Shown in pieces: positions 10,318 to 20,413 of a DNA stretch of 64,000 nt. Source of the stretch: Yarrowia lipolytica. Lineage: Eukaryota; Ascomycota; Dipodascomycetes; Dipodascales. The first letter of the stretch is position 1. The number at the start of each line of letters is the position of its first letter. Under the pieces are notes generated by a model. The model was not told where the DNA came from. It saw nothing but the letters and a program-made list of their open reading frames with translations, and ran no database searches. The stretch covers positions 2,790,001 through 2,854,000 of the forward strand of contig NC_090773.1 of assembly GCF_001761485.1 (NCBI RefSeq). Direction: 5' to 3'. Position numbers and translations under genes: made by a program.

Positions 10318-12729
10318 ATGATGGTACAGGGACGCCAGAAATCTCTCAACAGCCTGTGGGGCATCCCGGAGCCGGTGCCACATGATCCACCACTCGCTGC
10401 GGTTGCTGAAATCGCCCAGCCAACACAGACTAACCAAGAATCACATCCACATCACCCCGGCAAGCTCATGTTTGCCCTTCCTAGCAACGTGCTACAACAA
10501 CTGGAGACCGACAAACAGCACCAGTCACGCGACACAGACCGAGTAGCAGTGCCACCACCACGTGAGAAGCTCAAATTGACCTTCAAAGTCGCCCCGGATC
10601 AGCTTCGATTGATTGCTGATCACAAGCCTCTTCCAAAGAAGGTCGTTCATCCGTTTTTCCAAAAGAAACAGAAGAAACAGAGCCACGTGACGGAAAAGAC
10701 GATGACGCAACCCGCAACACAACCTGTGCAGGCTCAGAAACAGAGTCACGTGGTCCAGTCGATTGGACCGGTTTCTAGAGCACCAAAGAAGCCCCCACCA
10801 TCAGCCTGGTTTGGAGTCAAGAAGGAGAAAAAGAAGTTGACAACCCCGTTCCCGAATCACACAATGTTTCACGTGATTCCCGACAGTCACGTCACCAATG
10901 CGCCTGAGAGCCAGCGACTGAGCTTTCAGAAGCGATATTCTCGGGAGTTGGGTGCTTCCCACCGTCTAACTAAGACGAAGAAAGGCGCCATCGATCTGAA
11001 GCTTCCTATGGTTTCTTTCAAGTCGAAAACACCCTCGTTGCATCTTCCTAATCGTCATGTACTTTCGAGTGATGGCATTTTACAGCTTTCACGCGAAATA
11101 TGTGGTGATCTGACTTCCAATTCAGCCATTCAGAGCCTCCTATCCAGAGTGACGACTTTGTCAGCTTTCGACACTGCTGATAGAGAAACGCAAATGTGGG
11201 TGGACAAGTACCGACCTCGGTCACGTCATGAACTGGTTGGAAGCTCCAAGCATGTGTCCAACATCGTCTCTTGGCTCAAGATACGGCTTTCGAGACGTTC
11301 ATGTCTTGTCAAAAGTCCTCATGCGACTCCTTCGTCAGGCTTCATCGTCGATGACGATGCGGTTATGATCTACGACAATATCACCGAAACAGACCCTCTT
11401 TTGCTGGTTTTGTCTGGTCCCACAAGCTCTGGGAAAAAGGCTTCATTGATTGCAGCATGTGCAGAACTCGATTTGTTTGTGTTCAAGTTGAACGCGACGA
11501 CGCGACGGACCCAGAAGGAGCTCATGTCGGCATTACAAGGACTAGGAGGATCTCAGCTCGTCAATCACAAACAGAAATCGTGCATCATTCTGATTGAGGA
11601 CGTTGATGTGCTGTATGAAGATGAAAAGGGGTTCTGGAGTGTGCTGGAAAAGGTTCTGGAGAAGAGCAAGGTGCCTGTGGTGGTCACCACAAGTGATGTC
11701 ACCATCGAGCGTGAGTTTCCACCTAGTTTTGAAGGCCATGTGGTTTGGGAGATTTTCGAGAGACTCGATACTGAGCTAGTCGACTCTTCAGCCCCAGTCC
11801 AAGGTATCAAGTCATGTGAATCGGCTGAACCCCCTTCGTCTCCGCCTGCGAGAAATGTCACACCTCAGATTGCTGTATCCAGAGAAATCCTTCCTACCTA
11901 TCTCTCTCTGTTGTGTCTGTGTGAAGGCTACGAGGTATCTACAGCCGACATTGTTCAGTTACTGAGCAGGTATTCACACGATGTCCGTCAGACAATCAAC
12001 CATCTGCAGTTGTGGTGCCAGATGGGTGTCGGTGATCCTCTGGGAGGTTTCAACTGGGTAATTCCAATAAGTGAGGGTCAGGGAAAGAGAGTAGTTAGTG
12101 GAGATATGTTTGTGGGCGTTGAACGAGGTGAGGTGAATGAGAAATCGGCTTCTGAAGAGTCACATAACACAATCCACTCCCTCCTAGAAACCTACGACAA
12201 TGCCAGCATCTACGACATTTACTCCAACAGCTTTCACAGTGAACTTAACCAGACCATGTCGTCTGATGAGCATTCTGCACTTGCACATGATACTCCCTTG
12301 GGTTGGCGGTGTCTCGAAGAAGACTCTATTGGGAAGTCTGATGCTCTGGAGTGGGAGTTGGTTGATATGATGGAGGGGCTGAGTTTGGGAGATAAGACTC
12401 GAGATGGTAAGGTGGCTACCCTAAACAGCTATGCAGACCGGGTGGGGCTAAAGAATCTGCTGTTTGACGACATGATCTACTATTCGCAGATCAACACCGT
12501 GTCTATGGCCACGACCAGGGCCCAGATCCTGCCCTATCTCCGAAGCATGGCTCAGGCGGACTTGTTTTACCAGAACCAGTTTGAGATACAACAGGCTCAG
12601 CTCACTGGCCGCAAAAGTCGGCGAAGCATGGCTGCTATGGGCATTAGCATTCCTGTGACGCATCTGGAGTGGGATCTGGAGGGCATAATGGACACGAAAA
12701 TGAACATTGATGGCTTGTACGATAAATAG
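10318..12729 (+). CDS. ELG1: Elg1-type RFC-like clamp unloader, large subunit
   Basis: An 803-residue AAA+ protein. After a long basic N-terminus with VVHPFFQKKQKK (about residue 110, an HPFF motif seen in Elg1/ATAD5) comes the RFC box WVDKYRPRSRHELVG (about 293). Next are the Walker A-like GPTSSGKKAS (about 365), where the usual GKT/S reads GKK, and Walker B CIILIEDVDVLYEDE (about 422). Elg1 replaces Rfc1 in a complex with Rfc2-5 that removes PCNA, including SUMO-PCNA, from DNA after replication. QKSLNSLW at the N-terminus weakly resembles a PIP box. Two ATGs occur in tandem; the first is taken. Rad24 is the main alternative, but the HPFF motif and divergent Walker A favour Elg1. Confidence 0.85.
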   Translation: MMVQGRQKSLNSLWGIPEPVPHDPPLAAVAEIAQPTQTNQESHPHHPGKLMFALPSNVLQQLETDKQHQSRDTDRVAVPPPREKLKLTFKVAPDQLRLIADHKPLPKKVVHPFFQKKQKKQSHVTEKTMTQPATQPVQAQKQSHVVQSIGPVSRAPKKPPPSAWFGVKKEKKKLTTPFPNHTMFHVIPDSHVTNAPESQRLSFQKRYSRELGASHRLTKTKKGAIDLKLPMVSFKSKTPSLHLPNRHVLSSDGILQLSREICGDLTSNSAIQSLLSRVTTLSAFDTADRETQMWVDKYRPRSRHELVGSSKHVSNIVSWLKIRLSRRSCLVKSPHATPSSGFIVDDDAVMIYDNITETDPLLLVLSGPTSSGKKASLIAACAELDLFVFKLNATTRRTQKELMSALQGLGGSQLVNHKQKSCIILIEDVDVLYEDEKGFWSVLEKVLEKSKVPVVVTTSDVTIEREFPPSFEGHVVWEIFERLDTELVDSSAPVQGIKSCESAEPPSSPPARNVTPQIAVSREILPTYLSLLCLCEGYEVSTADIVQLLSRYSHDVRQTINHLQLWCQMGVGDPLGGFNWVIPISEGQGKRVVSGDMFVGVERGEVNEKSASEESHNTIHSLLETYDNASIYDIYSNSFHSELNQTMSSDEHSALAHDTPLGWRCLEEDSIGKSDALEWELVDMMEGLSLGDKTRDGKVATLNSYADRVGLKNLLFDDMIYYSQINTVSMATTRAQILPYLRSMAQADLFYQNQFEIQQAQLTGRKSRRSMAAMGISIPVTHLEWDLEGIMDTKMNIDGLYDK

Positions 12730-12879
12730 CATTGCATATAGAAATTGTTATTACAGTATGTACCTGTATGGCAGAGGAGGTGATTTATCTACAACTGTGG
12801 CTACCAAGTGTTACGCATGGGAACCCACGAAGACGCCATAGAGGGAGGACCAAAAAAGTGCAAATGGGACGAACTTCAC

Positions 12880-12884
12880 AAAAA
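12880..12884 (-). terminator. Pol III terminator for tRNA-His
   Basis: Five T on the minus strand starting 19 nt after the tRNA 3' end, followed by a second T6 run at 12852-12857. Confidence 0.6.
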
Positions 12885-12902
12885 GAAGAGCGTCAACAGC
12901 GC

Positions 12903-12989
12903 TGCCATCACCCAGAATCGAACTGAGGTTTCCACGGAATTGCAAGAATGAACCACAACGTGGTGTACTAACCACTATACTATGATGGC
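12903..12989 (-). tRNA. tRNA-His(GTG) with a 15-nt intron
   Basis: On the minus strand the acceptor strands GCCATCA (12989-12983) and TGATGGC (12910-12904) pair fully, with discriminator A. The anticodon stem is CCACG/CGTGG, the anticodon GTG lies at 12956-12954, and the T-arm is CTCAG-TTCGATT-CTGGG. The anticodon loop is interrupted after position 37 by an intron at 12952-12938. The A box TAGTATAGTGGTTAGTA and the B box GTTCGATTC are present. It closely resembles other fungal tRNA-His genes in the 5' half. Confidence 0.93.
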
Positions 12990-13434
12990 TGTGGGTATTT
13001 TCTGGGGATCCTGATGTGGTATTTGAGAGAGGAAAGAGAGAAATTAAGGGCGAAATAAGTGAAATTTTGTACATCTAACAGTTTATCTAAGTAATCGGTC
13101 ATACATTCTCTCAATTTGGGCTCTAGTCCTCTAATATGGATTTTTTTTTTATTCTTTATTTTTTCCATTTTGGTTATAGTTCAATTTGAGTTTTGTTATC
13201 AGTTGAGTTGTATCCAAGATGTAGGTAATGGAAGTGTCATATTGGGATAAAAAAATCATATATGGGTCTTCAATCCATTATCAACTGGTTACCGTTTCTA
13301 TATCTGCTCCATGTTCATTTTTATCCAAGTTACAGACACCGTCATCTTTCAATAGCGTTTTCCAATTATGCATGAAAATATGCACTCCTCTCCAATTTTT
13401 TTTTTTTTTTAGATCACGACCATCATACAACACA
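12990..13434. other. tRNA-His/TYW3 intergenic
   Basis: 445 bp, A/T-rich, containing T runs at about 13141-13150 and an 18-T run ending in TTAG just before TYW3. That run could be the acceptor of a leader intron, but no branch site is seen. No gene. Confidence 0.5.
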
Positions 13435-14229
13435 ATGGATTCGTTTGCACAGAAAAAAGCATATATTCTGGAGCAGATTTCGCTCAACAGCGAAGACAAC
13501 CCGGACGACTCGCCCAAGGGCACGATCGACGAGTTTCTGAAGCCGTTGATTGCAACCATCAACGGTCTGGACGACTTTGTCACCACCAGCAGCTGTTCTG
13601 GACGGGTGTCTGTGTTTCTGGAGGGCGAGAAGGGCGTTGAGGAGGGCGGGAAGGTTACTGGAAAGGGCGGAGGCAAGTGGCTTTTTGTGTCGCATGATCC
13701 TAAGGAGATTGAGGGGTGGGAGAAGAAGGTGTTTGGACAGGACGACAAGATGGCCGAGGAGTGGCTGGGCCACGTGGCACCCCAGACCAGTCTGATTCTG
13801 TTTAAGTATGAGGCTATGATTTTGCATGTCCAATGTCGGTCTTTGTTGGCCGCTCAGGCTCTTTATTCGACGGCTATGGGCTGTGGATTCAGAGAAAGCG
13901 GGATCGGTAGTAACAACAACGTGGCGATCCGCATCTCGCTCAACATTGGATGTCCTATCGGCTACGGCGAGGGGGACAACTTGCATTTGCTGGTACCCAC
14001 AAGTTACCTGCAACTTCTCACTCAGCAGAGCCGTACACTGTTTACTGAGAACTTCAGACGCATGGATATGCTGCATAGGGCCATTGAGGGACTCCAGATA
14101 AAGAAGGAAACCGTGGAGGAAACGAAGGAGCAGCGGGCACAGCGCAAGCGACAAGAAGGGCTGCGGCGACAGAGGGAAAAGATGGAGGCCCAACGGGCCG
14201 ACAGTACTAACGCCCATCTGCAGTCCTAG
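13435..14229 (+). CDS. TYW3: tRNA wybutosine-synthesising methyltransferase Tyw3
   Basis: 264 residues. It starts MDSFAQKKAYILEQI, and the conserved block SPKGTIDEFLKPLIATIN / DDFVTTSSCSGRVSVFLEG follows from about residue 27, then GKWLFVSHDP. Tyw3 uses S-adenosylmethionine to methylate the N4 position of yW-86 during wybutosine formation at position 37 of tRNA-Phe, in the cytosol. The C-terminal 50 residues form a charged helix (KKETVEETKEQRAQRKRQEG). The ATG at 13435 matches the family N-terminus; the open frame upstream is A/T-rich and not protein-like. The neighbouring tRNA-His is not its substrate. Confidence 0.95.
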   Translation: MDSFAQKKAYILEQISLNSEDNPDDSPKGTIDEFLKPLIATINGLDDFVTTSSCSGRVSVFLEGEKGVEEGGKVTGKGGGKWLFVSHDPKEIEGWEKKVFGQDDKMAEEWLGHVAPQTSLILFKYEAMILHVQCRSLLAAQALYSTAMGCGFRESGIGSNNNVAIRISLNIGCPIGYGEGDNLHLLVPTSYLQLLTQQSRTLFTENFRRMDMLHRAIEGLQIKKETVEETKEQRAQRKRQEGLRRQREKMEAQRADSTNAHLQS

Positions 14230-16249
14230 TCAGTGTCCGTAGAGTTCATTACTGGGGGGGTATTTAATTATTACAGGGCGAAATCAAGTTCGATGAATGG
14301 GGAATTGGAAATGGGAGACTTTGGTTGGATTTGGTTCTCGTGAAGTTGGAGGGTACTAGTTTGAACTATTTGAACCGCTGCTATAGCCGTATTATGGAGA
14401 CAACAGTATAGAGATATCGAAACACGTGTATGACAAGTAGATGTCGACAATCCCGAGTTCAGTCCATGTGGTTTCATAACTCGTTACTGCGATCCAATTG
14501 ACTGTACTTGTACTTGCAAACATTTCATGCGTTGATCTCTCGAGTGGTGACCTACTGGCACATAATTTCCTTGGTTTCCAATACAATTGAATCAATGCAT
14601 GTGCCATTCTACACACCCTGGTTGAACTCACAGTAGTCCATTAATAATCTCGTGTTTACAAAGACCGACAGAGACAGTTCAAGTCAAAGAGCAGAATCAT
14701 CGAGTTGATCTGGGGCATGTAAAACTTCACCAAACCCACCACAAGAGTCCTAGTTCCTTCTATATGCTCTTGTAACCAATTAATACAACACTCAAGGGTT
14801 GTTAAACAGTTCTGCTCAGACAAGCCATACAAATTCACGGCAAAGGTTATAATTAAAATGAATGTATATGCAGAAAAAAAAAAAAAAAAAACAAACGACT
14901 ACTGAAGATAATTAGAATTCAACACCTGCCATAATTGGCGCCAGGGCGACCCATATTTGGTTTTGGGACTTGTCTACTTTCTAATAATACACCAGAAGTA
15001 ATATCTGCTCATTCTCCGCTTCGGTGCTAAACCCAATCAACTTGACTTGGTTCTCTCGGGCTCTTGGAGGCCATAGGTGATGTGCAGAGATCATTCTGGG
15101 AACAGTGAGATGGTTACAATACTTGTACAGTACAGTAGGTCGAATCGAATCAAGGCTATATGAAAATCCCGGGAACGATCGACGCCGACTTTCCGCACTA
15201 TGTCACCCCCATTTAATGAACGTACTTGCACAAGTATTGCCGAGACGCCTGATCCGTTGCTGGAGAGTAGAGTTGTGGAAATAATAATAGTCGCTCGTCG
15301 GGTAAATGGGTTGAAAAACAATCAAACGGTCTATTAATCTCGGCGTTTAATTTTAGCGCTATTTAGATATTATGGGCGTTGCAGTTGTTGCAGAAGTCGC
15401 TCTATGAAGGACGAGATGGTAAGGGAATGAATTTCTAAAAACATGGATTGTCAAAGAAACAGATGATTGCTCGAAACTATTTATTTCACCTTTACTCCGA
15501 TAGATATTTCATAACATTTTTTGAATCAAATTTTTTGAATTTTAGATTATTTTTGAATTTTTTTTATTTTTCATTCTTTCATTTGTTTGACATTCTTTAA
15601 TTTTATTTCTCCCATTGTCGTGTGCATTAAATTACACATTCAACGGTTTTATGCAGCTAATTAAGCGAGTACAGTCCAGAACATACACAGGGGACAACTA
15701 CCACTTCCACACAAACACGGCGAATCAGTGTGCTTGTAATTTCCGTGGAAAATACTTGCCTTGGAGGTGCGCCAAAAAGTGTCGGAATGTTCATTTTATC
15801 GTTCAACTTGAGCTCCAAGGTTGCACTCACGAGTCATAACAATTTCGTAATAAAGCTGAAATGTGAATTTGAGATGGATACTAGAACTCTACTAATGCTG
15901 GTCTAATTACAACTACTCTACTTCTTACACATCACAGGTTGTAAACGACACAATACTGATACATGTGGTTCCCGCGGTCTCAATCGGGCCACAGAGTCAA
16001 TACATCATACCCAGACGATGAGATGATTCACCAACTACACTGCCCAACATCCGAAAAGCAGAAGCATGTGCTGTCCCCTCGTCTCTACTGTAGATACCTC
16101 GCTCTGCCAAGAGACTAGGCCAGGAAACACACTGGCATCCAATTGACAGATATTTCAATTCACGGGCTAGTCCAGCAATATCACAATTGCACCGGACAAT
16201 CCTTACGAGAGTGAGGACAATATGATTATGTCGCAATAGATTTGAACGG
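14230..16249. other. Intergenic, no gene seen
   Basis: 2.0 kb, A/T-rich, with an A17 run near 14874-14890. The only ATG-led ORFs are short and lack motifs. Its right end is the promoter of the small secreted protein gene. Confidence 0.6.
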
Positions 16250-16258
16250 CATAAATAC
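16250..16258 (+). promoter_or_regulatory. TATA box of the small secreted protein gene
   Basis: CATAAATAC about 70 bp before the ATG at 16325. The leader between them is C/T/A-rich and ends CAACTCCAGC before the ATG, as in other genes of this genome type. Confidence 0.5.
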
Positions 16259-16324
16259 CGACTGTTCTTCCCTCAGTTATCCTTCATTAAGCAATCCACA
16301 AGATCGAACACTAACAACTCCAGC

Positions 16325-16675
16325 ATGCGACTCATCAACACTCTATCTATCGCTGCCATTGCCGTGGCTGCCTCTAACTCTGAATCTGGTCTCGCTTCCC
16401 GAGAGGAGGGCGTCGTTGAGATTCAGCACTACCGGCCTCCCACTCCCAACGTTGTAACTGTCACCACAACCGTTTACGACTGCAAGCCTACCAAGGACCC
16501 CAAGGACCCCAAGGACCTCCACAACAAGGACAGGGATCCCTCCTGCAAGGCTCTGAACGAGGGTGAGCAGGCTGAGGAAGACCACAAATACAAGGTCAGT
16601 ATTCTCAAGCGAGCAATTGAAGAGCTCGAGATGCGAGATCCTGCTCCCGTCATAGCCCGGGCTCTTCGGCAATAA
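16325..16675 (+). CDS. Small secreted protein, possibly Kex2-processed
   Basis: 116 residues with a clear signal peptide (MRLINTLSIAAIAVAA, cleavage near 16-21). A Thr/Val-rich VVTVTTTVYDC segment follows, of the kind found in fungal cell-wall proteins. Then comes a short KDPKDPKD repeat, and two cysteines (53 and 74) that could form one disulfide. A Lys-Arg pair at 95-96 would, if cut by a Kex2-type protease, release a 20-residue C-terminal peptide starting AIEELEMRDP. No transmembrane segment or GPI signal is seen at the C-terminus. It has its own TATA box. I do not recognise the family; it is probably lineage-specific. It is not the Yarrowia alpha-type pheromone, which has a different sequence. 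Confidence 0.7.
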   Translation: MRLINTLSIAAIAVAASNSESGLASREEGVVEIQHYRPPTPNVVTVTTTVYDCKPTKDPKDPKDLHNKDRDPSCKALNEGEQAEEDHKYKVSILKRAIEELEMRDPAPVIARALRQ

Positions 16676-18718
16676 TTGTCTGACGTGCCTCTCACTCTTT
16701 TCATGAACGCTTTTCCGATTCTTGCCCGCGCTGGCCTTTCTTTCTTTACCTCTTATTCTTGAATCAATTGATCTTTGAACCAACATGGTGTATTTTGAAA
16801 GTCTCGGTGCGATGTTGTAGCATGAACTGCTTGAACAGTGTAGCCATCATCACATGTTTTCACCATTGATGATGTAAATGGTGGTTGCAGTGAAGGAGTG
16901 CTGGAGCGGTTCAGTACTCTCGTCTATCACACAGTGATGTTCTCAATGAGAAGTCAAAGAGTCAGATGTTTGGCAGATTCAGTAAAAAAGGTCTTGAATA
17001 CTTGGATTCCCGTAAAGTAGTTGATACCATCCTGGAAAAAATACTGTAGGGTTTATCTGAGCACTTTCAACGTCTTGCGTCTTTTGGCGTCTTTCAATTT
17101 CAGACACCAGGAAGTCTACGAGCTGACAAGATCATAGAGAAAATACGAAGATAACTTGGTAGTTGAGCGAGATTTTAACTGATTTAATTGACTGACGATT
17201 TGAATACAATACTTATGTGATCTGGACCATGTCTGCCTGAGGGTCTTGTATCAGTTGTGCCAACTACCAGCCAACTACCAGCGTCGCTCTCCCAACTAAA
17301 CATAACTAGATGGGTTGCTTGTGGGGGTGATGGAACATGGATTAGCAGATGTTTCTGTTGAGATTTTTATCAATTTCTTGGATGCATGTTGAAATTCACC
17401 ATCTGATGTATATTTCTACAGTTTTTAATTTCAATTTCGCTTCTGAAACAGTGGTTAGTACAAGTACGAGTATCGAGCTCAGAGTACACTCTTGACGCCC
17501 AACTATGTTCAACTAGAATCCCAACTGGATAGCATCAAAAGATACTCAACTATTAACTGATAGTTTCCCTCTAAACAGTTCACATATGACTTAGTACGAG
17601 AGACGACTGTGAATCCATCGTTTTCAGTTGAGTAGAACCCATCTCTCAACAACACCTTCAGACTGAAAACGTCGGGTCTGTTCATGAAGGAATTTTTTTT
17701 TCTCCTTTTTTTTCCTCCTTTTTTTTTTATAATGCATCTACAACGCCCACAACGCCCTACCCTAGTTTAACTATGTTCTAACAAATCTTAGTTGGGTTTA
17801 GTGTGAAAAAAGTTTGTATCTCGAGGCTTTACTACTCGTATGTGGAGGTTTTACACTCGCATGTGGAGGTTTTGCTACTAGGAATATATCCAATCTATTA
17901 AATTTTGTTCAGTAATCATTCATTATCGATCTGCTTTACAATACCACAAAAGCTGACTGTTTCAGGAACATTCAATAAGCATCCCAGTATGACTTTTTTA
18001 ACTAATTTCCAACTAATATTGGGCAACTACAGTAGTACCATTCAGGGAATGTGCCGCTCGGAACACACAGCCAGTTGAGCGAAAAGAGGGATCATGTGAT
18101 CTGAATATCAAAAGGCACTGCACTGGTTCACTTCTTTCTCTTAGTTAGACTATCAGTTTCATTACTACCTGGGCTGGATAACACGCGATCAGCTTGACCT
18201 CATCATCACTCTGGACTATCGGGTTGTATGACTAATACTCATCAGCAACATTACGTCATGGTGAACTTTGTGTGTGGTTCACAGGAGAGAGCCGTTGAGT
18301 CATTGTCACGTGAGTCTTTGAATACGTGAGTCGTTGAACATGTGAGTCATTGTCATTTGTCTGTGTATTGGCCATTTCAAATTCAACAGACATTTCTTCG
18401 AATGGGCAACAACCATTCAATAGCCGAGCACTCGTATTATAAGCACTTTTAGATACTGTACTGACTGACTGTGTACTCAACAAGATGTAGATATCGACCA
18501 CAAAGAGCTCAAAAGACGGCGGAATCAGGCGAGACAAGTGACACAAAAGCGGTAAATGACATCTTGTCTGTTAATTTAGGCGTCTTTTGTCACCAACACC
18601 CATCATCTCCATCTACGAGTCACACATGAGCCGGTGGAAATAAACTTCTTCAATTTTCCACCTCCCAACTTTCATCTGTCGATTTGTACTCCACACAACA
18701 CAGATCACTCTCTACAAC
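16676..18718. other. Intergenic upstream of DPS1
   Basis: 2.0 kb, A/T-rich. It contains T runs near 17693-17728, a short duplicated ATGTGGAGGTTTT near 17840-17875 and the Gcn4-type site cluster near 18296-18349. No credible gene. Confidence 0.6.
18251..18349 (+). promoter_or_regulatory. Gcn4-type site cluster upstream of DPS1
   Basis: Two exact TGAGTCA sites (18296-18302, 18343-18349) with near-matches TGAGTCT (18311-18317) and TGAGTCG (18327-18333) lie in a loose 16-bp tandem repeat. A TTACGTCA (CRE-type) occurs near 18251. The cluster lies 370-470 bp before the DPS1 ATG. TGAGTCA is the Gcn4/Cpc1 binding word, and aminoacyl-tRNA synthetase genes are known general-control targets. Confidence 0.5.
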
Positions 18719-20413
18719 ATGTCTGAACAAGTCAACAAGGTCGCTGAGGAGCTCAAGGAGCTGAAAACCGACGACGTCAAGGCCGAGGCCGCTGCCCCCG
18801 AGGCCGAGGTCGTGCTGGGTGCCGATGGCCAGCCTCTGTCTAAGAAGGCTCTCAAGAAGCTGCAGGCCCAACAGGAGAAGGAGCGAAAGAAGGCAGAGAC
18901 CGCGGCCCGACTGGCCCGAGAGAAGGCCGAGCGAGAGGCCAAGGAGGTCGACTACGCCACCGCCAACTACGGCGTGCTGCCCATGATCCAGTCCCGAGAG
19001 GAGGACAAGACCGGTGTCAAGCGGGTCCAGATCAAGGACCTCAACAAGTCCATGGGTGGCCAGGAGGTTGTGTTCCGAGCCCGAGTCCACACTTCCCGTC
19101 TCCAGGGCAACAAGATGTGCTTTGTGTCGCTCCGACAGCAGTCTGCCAACGTCCAGGGTCTGCTGACCGTCAACGCCGACTCCATCTCTAAGCAGATGGT
19201 CAAGTTTGCCGGCTCCGTCTCTCTGGAATCCATTGTGCTCGTCAAGGGTACTGTTGTCGAGTCTCCTGAGCCCGTCAAGTCCGCCACCATCCAAGACGTT
19301 GAGATTGCCATCTCCCAGTTCTTTGTGATTTCCAAGGCCCCCGAGCAGCCTCCTATTCTGATTGAGGACGCTTCTCGATCCGAGGCTGAGGCCGAGGCCG
19401 CCGGTCTGCCCGTCGTCAACCTCGACACCCGACTCGATGCCCGATGCATCGATTTGCGAACCGCCACCAACCAGGCCATCTTCCGAATCCAGCACGGCGT
19501 CTGCCAGCTGTTCCGGGAGTTCCTGGTCTCCAAGGGCTTCATTGAGATCCACACTCCCAAGATGATTGCCGCTGCCTCTGAGGGAGGAGCCAACGTCTTC
19601 AAGCTCAACTACTTCAAGGGCGACGCCTTCCTGGCCCAGTCCCCCCAGCTGTACAAGCAGATGCTCATGTCCGGCGACTTTGAGCGAGTGTTCGAGATTG
19701 CCCCCGTCTTCCGAGCGGAGAACTCCAACACCCACCGACACATGACCGAGTTCACCGGTCTCGATCTGGAGATGGCCTTCGAGGAGCACTACGACGAGGT
19801 CATTGACGTGCTGTCCGAGCTCTTCATTTTCATCTTCTCCGAGCTGAAGAAGCGATACGGCAACGATATTGCCACCGTGCGAAAGCAGTACCCCGTCGAG
19901 GAGTTCAAGCTGCCCAAGGACGGAAAGATGGTCAAGCTGCCCTTCTCCGAGGGTGTCAAGCTACTGCGAGAGGCCGGCAAGGACGTCGGCGATTACGAGG
20001 ATCTCTCCACCGAGAACGAGAAGCTGCTCGGAAAGATTGTCCGAGAGAAGTACGACACCGACTTTTACATTCTCGACAAATTCCCTCTGGCCGTGCGACC
20101 TTTCTACACCATGCCCGATCCCGAGAACCCCAACTACTCCAACTCCTACGACTTCTTCATGCGAGGAGAGGAGATTCTGTCTGGAGCCCAGCGAATCCAC
20201 GACCCCGAGTTCCTCAAGCAGCGAATGGCTGCCCACGAGGTTGATCCCGAGTCTTTGGGTCTTAAGGACTACGTCGATGCTTTTGCTTACGGCGCTCCCC
20301 CTCATGCCGGTGGAGGTATCGGTCTTGAGCGAGTCGTCATGTTTTTCCTTGATCTTAAGAACATTCGACGGGCCTCTCTCTTCCCTCGAGACCCTCGACG
20401 ACTTCGACCTTAG
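18719..20413 (+). CDS. DPS1: Cytosolic aspartyl-tRNA synthetase
   Basis: 564 residues, close to the 557 of S. cerevisiae Dps1. A lysine-rich N-terminal helix (about residues 40-75, [17 protein letters not shown]...), the tRNA-binding appendage typical of eukaryotic AspRS, precedes an OB-fold anticodon-binding domain ([19 protein letters not shown]). The class IIb catalytic domain follows, with motif 2 [15 protein letters not shown] and motif 3 [19 protein letters not shown], ending in the invariant [12 protein letters not shown]. It charges tRNA-Asp with aspartate using ATP. Codon use is strongly biased (CGA, GAG, AAG, GCC), as for a highly expressed gene. The ATG follows an ACAACATG leader. 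The long antisense frames inside it are by-products of this codon bias. Confidence 0.97.
   Translation: MSEQVNKVAEELKELKTDDVKAEAAAPEAEVVLGADGQPLSKKALKKLQAQQEKERKKAETAARLAREKAEREAKEVDYATANYGVLPMIQSREEDKTGVKRVQIKDLNKSMGGQEVVFRARVHTSRLQGNKMCFVSLRQQSANVQGLLTVNADSISKQMVKFAGSVSLESIVLVKGTVVESPEPVKSATIQDVEIAISQFFVISKAPEQPPILIEDASRSEAEAEAAGLPVVNLDTRLDARCIDLRTATNQAIFRIQHGVCQLFREFLVSKGFIEIHTPKMIAAASEGGANVFKLNYFKGDAFLAQSPQLYKQMLMSGDFERVFEIAPVFRAENSNTHRHMTEFTGLDLEMAFEEHYDEVIDVLSELFIFIFSELKKRYGNDIATVRKQYPVEEFKLPKDGKMVKLPFSEGVKLLREAGKDVGDYEDLSTENEKLLGKIVREKYDTDFYILDKFPLAVRPFYTMPDPENPNYSNSYDFFMRGEEILSGAQRIHDPEFLKQRMAAHEVDPESLGLKDYVDAFAYGAPPHAGGGIGLERVVMFFLDLKNIRRASLFPRDPRRLRP

Noticed and set aside
18650-19789. 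379-codon minus-strand open frame in DPS1
   Set aside because: Leu/Gly/Val-rich antisense of a strongly biased gene, no motif.
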